This document shows, piece after piece, positions 56,421-64,000 of a stretch of 64,000 nucleotides of DNA. This DNA is from Symsagittifera roscoffensis (lineage: Eukaryota > Xenacoelomorpha > Acoela > Convolutidae). The stretch lies in NCBI RefSeq assembly GCF_963678635.1, contig NC_087068.1, positions 38,155,649-38,219,648 on the forward strand. The letters are read 5' to 3'. The notes below the pieces were generated by a model. It saw nothing but the letters and a program-made list of their open reading frames with translations. It had not been told where the DNA came from and did not search any database. Positions within the stretch are counted from its first letter, which is position 1, and every line of letters begins with the position of its first letter. The position numbers and the translations under genes were made by a program.

Positions 56421-56949
56421 CTAACTGGATTTAAATTTCGAAAGTTATCGATGAAATTTATTAAAAATTGTTTTTAGAAGCCCGCATCTATAAACGATGA
56501 GAAAACCATGGAATTGATTCTTATGGATTTCAAACTGTTTAGGTTGTAATCTAGATACATTACTGTACAACAAAATCAACCGTATAAAAATTTTCATATT
56601 GGGAAAGAGACTACCCGCAATGAGATTTACTAAATTGAGTCTGGTAATTCAAAAGTGACTAAGTTGCATTTTAGTTAAATGCTAATCTTAGTTTTGTATG
56701 TGCTCGGTCACCACATTATCATGTCAAAAAACCCAAAAGGTGCCATCAAATGGGATGATAAAACAACTAAATTTTATGTAAAGCACTATGAAAAACAATA
56801 AAAACGCTTTAAAGTGGTGCAATAGGCAATACGTCCGCGCACTTCCACAATGTTTTTTTCTGCTTTGAGTCAAGATTTTTCCACATAAATTTGGCCAATT
56901 ATTTCCAGCTAAAACTCAAAACTGATCAAAATAACAAAAAGAGATATAG

Positions 56950-59900
56950 AAATTTTGTTCTTTGTGCCTCATGAAATCTCGGCACGCGTTATGTAATTGG
57001 CGAGTAATATGTGAAATTATGTAATAATGTTTTGTTTTTTAGTTCATGGTAAGTCAATGGTAAGATAGCAAAACTTTATCAAAAAAAAAACTGAAACTTT
57101 TTTCAAAAAACTTCAAAACACGATAAGATTTGATATAATTTGACTTAATAACTATATTAATAGATGAATTCAAAACGGTACTCAATCTAGCTGAAACTAC
57201 ATTGAAACTACTGAAACATCAAAAAAAGCAAAGTTTCTGGAAAAAAATTGCGAAAATTTCAAGTTTTTGGAAAAAATAGCAAAAATTTCAATTTTTTAGA
57301 AAGAATTGCAAAAATCTCAAGGTTTTGAGTAGTTTTTTGTTGCTTCTGATTTAATTGAAAAACTATAATACGTGTAGCGTTCAAAAATTAAGCTCAAACC
57401 GTTTTAATTGTCATCATGTTGAGGCAGCAATACAATATTTTGAATGAAAATATGGATATGATAAAGTTTGAAGTATGATAAATTTTACCCTAATTTGGGC
57501 TAAAAGGTAGATTTCATAATGCCCTGAACATATAAAGCTCATATTGACTGAATCAAAATTGAAACTTCCGATTTCTCGAGAAAATTGTGTACATAATCGT
57601 AAATTTCGAGAAAGAAAACTGAAAAATATCCAAAGTTTTCCATTTTTAATTTTTTTTTTGTGTAATTAACTGGTTTTTTTGACCGGCTCAAGAAAAATTC
57701 ACCTGGAAATTTCAATTCAAATGAACAATAAGAGCAATATTTATTGAATTTTTTAGATCAAACTCCATGATCCAATCCCTGATCTATCAGTTTTTTCTCA
57801 TTGATTTTTTTCAGAAATTTTTTATGTTTTAAGGTTATTCTTGCTCTCCGCTTATCACGTGTTTTTGCTTTTAAACTCACTTTGCAAAAAAAATTAGCCA
57901 GAACAGGGGAATTTAGGAAAAAATAGTATCAATTGAACGAACATTTTGCTGGCAGAGATAAAATTAAAACTGATAACGTTTGATTATTACCATGTAACTT
58001 GTACATATTCTGCTTTAAACTCCTTTGTTTAGTTGCTGCATTAAACTATTTCAGCACAATGTTTAAAAATTACATCTGATAATTTTTTCATGTTATTAAA
58101 TAAAATAGTTTTGGGATCGTTGAGAAAAAATGAACATTTTGCTGCTAAAACGGACTAAAAATGGCGTAAATTTTTGTTAAATTACATTAGATTGGATGAA
58201 ATTCAACAAAATCTTCTTCAAAATTGATGAATATCTCTTTTGCTTCTACAACAAAATGTTCATAATGTTTTTTCAGAAATTTTTTATGTTTTAAGGTTAT
58301 TCTTGCTCTCCGCTTATCACGTGTTTTTGCTTTTGAACTCACTTTGCAAAAAAAATTAGCCAGAACAGGGGAATTTAGGAAAAAATAGTATCAATTGAAC
58401 GAACATTTTGCTGGCAGAGATAAAATTAAAACTGATAACGTTTGATTATTACCATGTAACTTGTACATATTCTGCTTTAAACTCCTTTGTTTAGTTGCTG
58501 CATTAAACTATTTCAGCACAACTATTGGGATCATTAACTATAATTTTTTTGCGAAATAGTTTTTAAATCGGTTTTCATTCTCGATTTCTATGCTTTATAA
58601 TCTAAGTGAGAAAAAATTGGTGCTATTTAAAACATTCAAAAATACAAGTAGGAATTTAAAGTAAGAAGCTGTAGTTTTACGCTGAGTTTTCTAGAACAAA
58701 AATAAGAGCAGATCTATTGTTTATAATCTGAAAACCTTCGGAAGTAGAAATACGCAAGTGTACCTAATTTTTATTTTCTGCAACATCTAAATACTTCTAA
58801 AAAACGCTCCTTAGAAAAATCAAGGTGCAAACCGTAACAATTGAATAATTTTGCGAATTTTATTACGCAAAAAACTATAGTTCTATCTAAAATTCTAATT
58901 CAAAAATAATGAAGCTAAGCAAAACAAATCTTTTCTATTTGTTTAATTGAAAGTTTTCCTGTTCAATTTCATATAAATAAGAACTCCTTTATCTAGTTCC
59001 GCTAAAGTATCAGTTTGCTTAGAAATTTTCAGCAAGTTTCATATTATTACCTCTAAAAACTTTTCTACATCAAACTTTTTATATCCAAAATAATGAAATG
59101 TAGATCTTGACGCAATATTTTGATTTATGCTTCATGTATCAGCTTCCAAGAGAAGTCGGAGTTGGGCTTACTTCTTGAAAAACATCCTCAAAACATCTGA
59201 ATTTTTAAATATATATACCAAATGATAACAAATTTTCCAATAATTTAAACATAAATATAAATATTTGAGACTTTTTTGGTTTAAGTTGGGAGGTAGTAGA
59301 TGAAGCAGAAACTGAGAAAAAAACTAATTTGAGATAGGAACTCAATTTAATTCGTTGGGAGTTTTGAGATATTGTTTTTAAAATTTAGCTGATAAACTAT
59401 ATCTTGAGAAAAAATACAACATAAAAATCTCAAAGATTTATATTATGTGTAATTATTTTTGCAAAATTTGATATCATTTGGTATATTTAATTAAAAATTC
59501 AGATATTTTGAGGATGTTTTTTGTGAAGTAAGCACAACTCCGACATCTCTTGGAAGATGATACATGAAGCATAAATCAAAAATTTGCATCAAGATATGCA
59601 TTTCATTATTTTGGATTTATAAAAGTTTGAGTTGAAAATTTTTTTAGAGATAATAATTTGAAACTTGCTGAAAATTTCTAAAAAAACTGGTGTTGAGCGG
59701 AACCAGGTAAAGTATCTCTCATTTATATGAAGTTGAACAGGAAAACTGTATGAAATTAGAAACAGAAAAGAGTTTGTTTTGCTTAGCTTCAATTTTTTTT
59801 TGAAATAGAAAATTAAGTAGAACTACAGTTTTTTGCGTAATAAACTTCGCAAAATTGTTCAATTGTTACGGATTGCACCTTTGTTTTCTTTTCTAAATTA

Positions 59901-61350
59901 ATTTTTTAAGGAGCGTTCTTTCAGAAGCATGTAGATGTTGCAGAAAAAAGGAATTAGGTCCACTTGCGTGTTTCTACTTCCGAAGGTTTTCAGATTTTAA
60001 ACAATAGAAATGCTCTTAATTTGTTCTAAAAGCTCAACGTTAAATTACAGCTTTGAATTTACAATTTTTACATGTACTTTTGAATGCTTTGAATAGCATC
60101 AATTCTTTCTCACTTAGATTGAAAAGCATAGAAATCAAATATAAAAAGCGGTTTAATAACTGTTTTGCAAAAAAATTGATAGTTTTTGATCCCTAATTTT
60201 ATCTCTGCTGGCAAATTGTTCGTTCAATTGATACTACTTTCTCCTAAATTCCCTTGTTCTGACTAAATTTTCTAGCAAAGAGAGTTCGAAAGCGAATACA
60301 TGTGACAAGCAGAGAGCAAGAATAACCTTAAAACATATTTAAAAAAATTACAAAAAAGTCAAGTAAATTTTATTGTGGAAGCAAGAGAGATAATCATCAA
60401 TTTTGAAGAAGTTTTTGTCAAATTTCATCCAATCTAATATACTTTTAACAAAATTTTACTCCATTTTTAGTCATTTTTAGCAGTTAAATGTTCATTTCTC
60501 GTCAATAATCCCTAACTTAATTTTATTATTAACGTGAAAAACTTCTCATATGTTGTAATTTTTAAACATATACGGGTTAATCATTGAGAAAAAACTGAGG
60601 AGGAGTTGGATCATGGAGTTTGATCTAGAAGTTTCAATAAACAACGCTCTTATTGTTCATTTGAATTGAATTCTTAGGCAAATTTTCCGTGAAATGGACA
60701 AAAAACCAAATACTTACACAAATAAAAGTTTAAAACTGAAAATTTTGGATAGATTTGATTAATTTTCAGTTTAATTTCACAAAAATACGATTAATTACAC
60801 TATTTTCCCGAGAAATCGGAGGATTCAATATCGATTCATATAAATTTAGCATTATATGTTCAGAGCTTCCTATAAACTACTTTTTAGCTCAAATTACGGT
60901 AAACTTCATCATAATTCAATACTAGGGTATACTTTATCATATTTCAAACTTTATCATCTCCATATTTTCATTCAAAGTACTGTATTACTGTCTCAACATG
61001 ATGCCAATTAAAAAACAATTTGAGCTTAATTTTGAACTCTACACGTATGTATAGTTTTTCAATTAGATCAGAAGCAACAAAAAACTAGTCAGAACCTTGA
61101 AGTTTTCAAAATTTTGTCTAAAATCTTGAAATTTCTGCAATTTTTTTTACAAAAACTTGAAAATTTTGCAATTTTTTTCATAAAAATTTTGAAATTTTTG
61201 CAGTTTAAGCTGGATTGAGTACTGTTTCAAAAAATAAGATCATTTAATAAAATGGTTATCAAATCAATTTATAAAACCTTCTTTACACAATCTATACGTA
61301 AAACTCAAAAATTACATAACGCGTGATGAGATTTTGGCAAAAAAATTAGA
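56950..61350. repeat. Giant foldback element, about 2-kb inverted arms
   Basis: The left arm (about 56955-59270) is mirrored by the right arm (about 59429-61345) around a spacer of about 160 bp. Paired landmarks: CACGCGTTATGTAATT with AATTACATAACGCGTG; ATACGTGTAG with CTACACGTAT; TTGCTCTCCGCTT with AGCAGAGAGCAAG; ACTTCTTGAAAAACATCCTC with GAGGATGTTTTTTGTGAAGT. Arms differ by point changes and small indels, so pairing is imperfect. No coding frame is present. Confidence 0.85.
57811..58521 (+). repeat. 249-bp direct repeat inside the left arm of the foldback
   Basis: 57811-58059 and 58273-58521 are almost identical and separated by 213 bp. The right arm has only one corresponding copy, so this duplication occurred after the inverted structure formed. 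Confidence 0.9.
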
Positions 61351-61389
61351 CATTTCTACACAAAATCCAAAAAAAATTACCGTTTTTCT

Positions 61390-61815
61390 GATCAATCTCT
61401 TACCATCACACTGAAACCTTACCGTTTTCTATATTAATACATTGGGAAACCTATTCCTTATATTAATACAATGAATTTCTAACCCTTATACATAGGGATA
61501 TTTATACACTATCCTAATACGTGGGAAATCTAAAACACTATCTTAAAACATGGTAAGATCGGGTGCCAAAATTTTTTTCTAAAACTTACCATCTTACCAT
61601 CTGAAACCTTACCATTCCCTATCTTAAAACATTAGTAAACCTTTTTCCTATCTTAATGAGTTTTTAATTTCCTGCAATGAGTTTCTAATACATAAGGAAG
61701 TCTATACGCTATACGTGAGAAGTTCAGGCGCGAAAAAATCTTACCATCAGAAACCTGGTATGTTAATACATTGGGAAACCTATTCCCTGTCTTAATACAT
61801 TGGGAAATCTATTCC
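61390..61815 (+). repeat. Degenerate AT-rich tandem repeat before the right-hand LTR
   Basis: Repeats of TTAATACATTGGGAAACCTA and ATCTTACCATC.GAAACCTTAC at irregular spacing of roughly 30-40 bp. Confidence 0.75.
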
Positions 61816-62003
61816 TGTTGTGATTCAGTGTTTTTAGTATGTTATAACTTTGACCTCTATTATCTAATTACGTACCAGCCAATGTTAACTCTACGAAGTC
61901 CAGTGGACTTCGGTTCACTAGTTGCTCTTTTTAGACTACAGTCAGTTTTAATTCAACCAATACTTTTATTCTCTTTTAACATTAGTTAGATACAATAGTT
62001 ACC
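61816..62003 (+). repeat. Candidate 5' LTR of the right-hand Ty3/gypsy element
   Basis: Starts TGTTGTGATTCAGTG and ends before a possible primer site TGGTACAACTT at 62006. A TATAACTT lies inside. The 3' boundary is uncertain (TACA at 61991-61994 or ACCA at 62001-62004), and the partner LTR is outside the window. Confidence 0.45.
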
Positions 62004-62005
62004 AG

Positions 62006-62016
62006 TGGTACAACTT
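62006..62016 (+). promoter_or_regulatory. Candidate tRNA primer binding site
   Basis: TGGTACAACTT immediately after the candidate LTR, 12 bases before the gag ATG. Such a short leader contrasts with the 1.2-kb leader of the element at the left of the window. Confidence 0.4.
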
Positions 62017-62027
62017 AACTCTTTATT

Positions 62028-64000
62028 ATGGCGCAGTCAACAACTGATTCGAACCTGAGGGGAATACCCGCCTTTTGGCCGAACCACACGGTAGAACCTC
62101 CCACCCAATGGAACAATTGGATAGACCAATTCCATTTGGCTATTATCGCGAAGGAAAATCTAGACTTAGATAACCTCAAAGAACCAATGGAAGGGGAGAC
62201 GACGTTACCGATCCTAGAAGGTGCCCAGTAGTCAGAAACTGACCAACAGAGGAAAGCCAGGGAGGCCAGGAACAAAGAAACAATGCGAGTCTACGAACAC
62301 GCTGAAGAGAAAAGACTAGCAGAAGAAAAACGGAAATTCGGAGGAATGAGGAGATATGAGGCCGATAAAAAAGTAAGGTCAATCCTATACTTGGCCTTAG
62401 GAGCGGAAGGCAAAAGAGTTTTTGCCCAGAAACATCCAAGGGTAAAAATCCTAGGAATCTCATTCAAGGAATTTTACGAAATGCTAGAATTGGCTTTTAT
62501 CAAACCAACCAACATAACATTTGAACGATACAAACTATTGAGCAGGAAACAAAAGGATAGAGAATCCTATGAACAATTTTTGGGCGCGTTATCAGATTTA
62601 GCAAGATCATGTGAAATTGGAATTAATGCAGAACAGGAGTGGATCAGAGACGTATTTATTTTTAACATGAAAAACTGCGACTTACAACGTAGACTACTTT
62701 CGGAAACTTTCAATCCATTGGATGCACTAAACCAAGCAATAATTGACGAAAAATGCTACTATAACCACCTGAAACTAACCAATATGACTAGATCTTTCAA
62801 CACGACAGGAAACAGTGGGAGAGGGTATAAAAACTTCAACAACGTAAAAAAGGAACCAAGCTTGAACATAGAAAGATCAAATACTTGTATGAAATGCGGG
62901 AATGCGTTTACCAAGGGTCATATGAATGTGTGTCCGGCGAAAGAAATTGTGTGTAATATTTGTAAATATAAAGGACATTTCGGAAGACTTTGTAAATCGA
63001 AAGGAAGAAAACCCGCTGTAAATATTGTAGATGAAGCTGTAAATAGTCAGAATTGTTCATATTCCCCAGAAGTCCTTCAGGAGAGAAGCGAAGAAAATTT
63101 TTGCGGAGTGTTTAACGCTTGGACCGAAGAGGGGATAAGTGATAACGATGACTATTCCGTTCTCAATATTAGAACAATCTACGATACCAAAAATGGTTTG
63201 GAAACCAAGAAACTTGTCAACATCGGTTTGGGAGACGATGCAATAGTCAACTTGAACATTCCAGTGGATTCGGCAAGCCCAGTGAGCTTCCTGAAACAAA
63301 ATGTACTTCACGAATTGAAGCTGAGAAATCCACAGTTGAAGATTCAACCAGTTGAGAAGAAAACGAGGGAACTATATTGCGGATTCACTAACGACACAAT
63401 CAACATCATTGGGAAAGTGGTAGTGAGATTACAATCCAATGGATGGATCGCGGACGAAACCCCATTTTTTATCACTTCTGGACATGAGAGGAACATCCTG
63501 GGTAATGACAATCTCCCGAGAATTGGAATAGAGATAGCCCAACGACAGCCTCTTTTACCCGTCAACAACATATCACGCCCAGAGTTGTGTAAGTTAAATA
63601 ACTATTCAGACACGACCCTTAATCTGTATCATAGGTACAAAGGGCTATTTAACAGAGTGGGAAAAATACCATTGGACAGAAAAGTTACTCATTTCCATTC
63701 CCCATTCAAACCTATCCAAACCAAAGGTAGAAGAGTTCCCCTACATCTACTCAATAACGTAAAAACGGAACTAAATAGAATGGAAAAAGAGGGGCATATC
63801 GTAAAACTAAGCAAATGCGATGAAGATTGTTTTATAAGTCCAATTAAGATTACAAGAAAAAAAGACGGTAGCATCAAGTTGGCATTAGATTCGAAACTAT
63901 TAAATAATCAGATATTAAAGAACAAGTACCAGATGCCAAACATACATGAACTGATCGATAATACTGCACTCCAACTGTCAAGCAAAGAGTCAGGGGAAGT
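62028..64000 (+). CDS. Ty3/gypsy fused Gag-Pol, truncated by window end, one in-frame UAG
   Basis: From ATG at 62028 a single frame is open to the right edge apart from TAG at 62229-62231 (codon 68). Domains in order: an N-terminal capsid-like region (FWPNHTVEPPTQWNNWIDQF), gag core (RKQKDRESYEQFLGALSDLA), and two zinc knuckles. The first is atypical (CMKCGNAFTKGHMNVC); the second is C-x2-C-x4-H-x4-C (CNICKYKGHFGRLC). The protease follows with VDSASPVSF at the DSG position and NILGND downstream. RT then begins, with GRRVPLHL, KKDGSIKLALDSK and KYQMPNIHELID. Gag and Pol are fused with no frameshift. The conserved, otherwise intact frame suggests a young copy. An ATG at 62284 follows the stop. 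Confidence 0.88.

Larger units (their letters stand above)
52929..56949 (+). repeat. Tandem array of about 1.28-kb units, two full and one partial
   Basis: ACCATGGAATTGATTCTTAT starts a shared block at about 52944, 55223 and 56504. The last two are 1,281 bp apart and nearly identical through GTCCGCGCACTTCC. Full units run about 54431-55764 and 55765-56949; the first copy is only the second half of a unit (52929-53485). Each full unit carries an SDR pseudogene fragment on the minus strand. The third unit is cut at about 56950 by the foldback element. Confidence 0.85.

Overview
The window is nuclear DNA from a metazoan. It has spliceosomal introns with GT..AG borders, a tetraspanin gene, a multi-exon C-type lectin-like receptor gene, and several classes of animal transposons (Ty3/gypsy, BEL/Pao, LINE, TIR elements and MITEs). 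It is AT-rich and gene-poor, with several nested repeat families. I cannot name the clade. Nothing here is prokaryotic, and several of the longest open frames are antisense shadows of simple repeats.

Layout. 1-8578 (minus) is a decayed Ty3/gypsy retrotransposon running off the left edge: candidate 5' LTR and primer site, long leader, a small basic ORF, a 1193-residue Gag, protease, RT/RNase H and part of integrase. 8735-13708 (plus) is a Thr/Ser/Lys-rich coding region built on a 42-bp (14-residue) repeat with nested 1,027-bp duplications. Its frame is broken many times. It ends at a phase-1 splice donor that is compatible with a transmembrane exon at 20041-20300. 20822-22682 (plus) is a three-exon tetraspanin. 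26762-40764 (plus) is the main intact gene: a Ser/Thr-rich exon, four C-type lectin-like domain (CTLD) exons and a transmembrane/tail exon, all joined in phase 1. The CTLD exons alternate A-B-A-B, which implies duplication of a two-exon cassette with its introns.

The right half is mostly decayed or repetitive. It holds a BEL/Pao integrase remnant (41630-42162), a short-chain dehydrogenase pseudogene (46460-47620, minus) with two more fragments inside a 1.28-kb tandem array (52.9-56.9 kb), a LINE RT remnant (50757-51367, minus), a 942-bp TIR element with a visible empty site, and a foldback element of about 4.4 kb (56950-61350). From 61816 to the right edge (plus) a second, much younger Ty3/gypsy element carries a fused gag-pol frame with one in-frame UAG.

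The host genes with clear products (tetraspanin, CTLD receptor, repeat/TM protein) are all predicted cell-surface proteins on the plus strand. That is adjacency only; the sequence gives no evidence of a shared pathway. All splice sites were read by eye from consensus and phase agreement, without transcript data.
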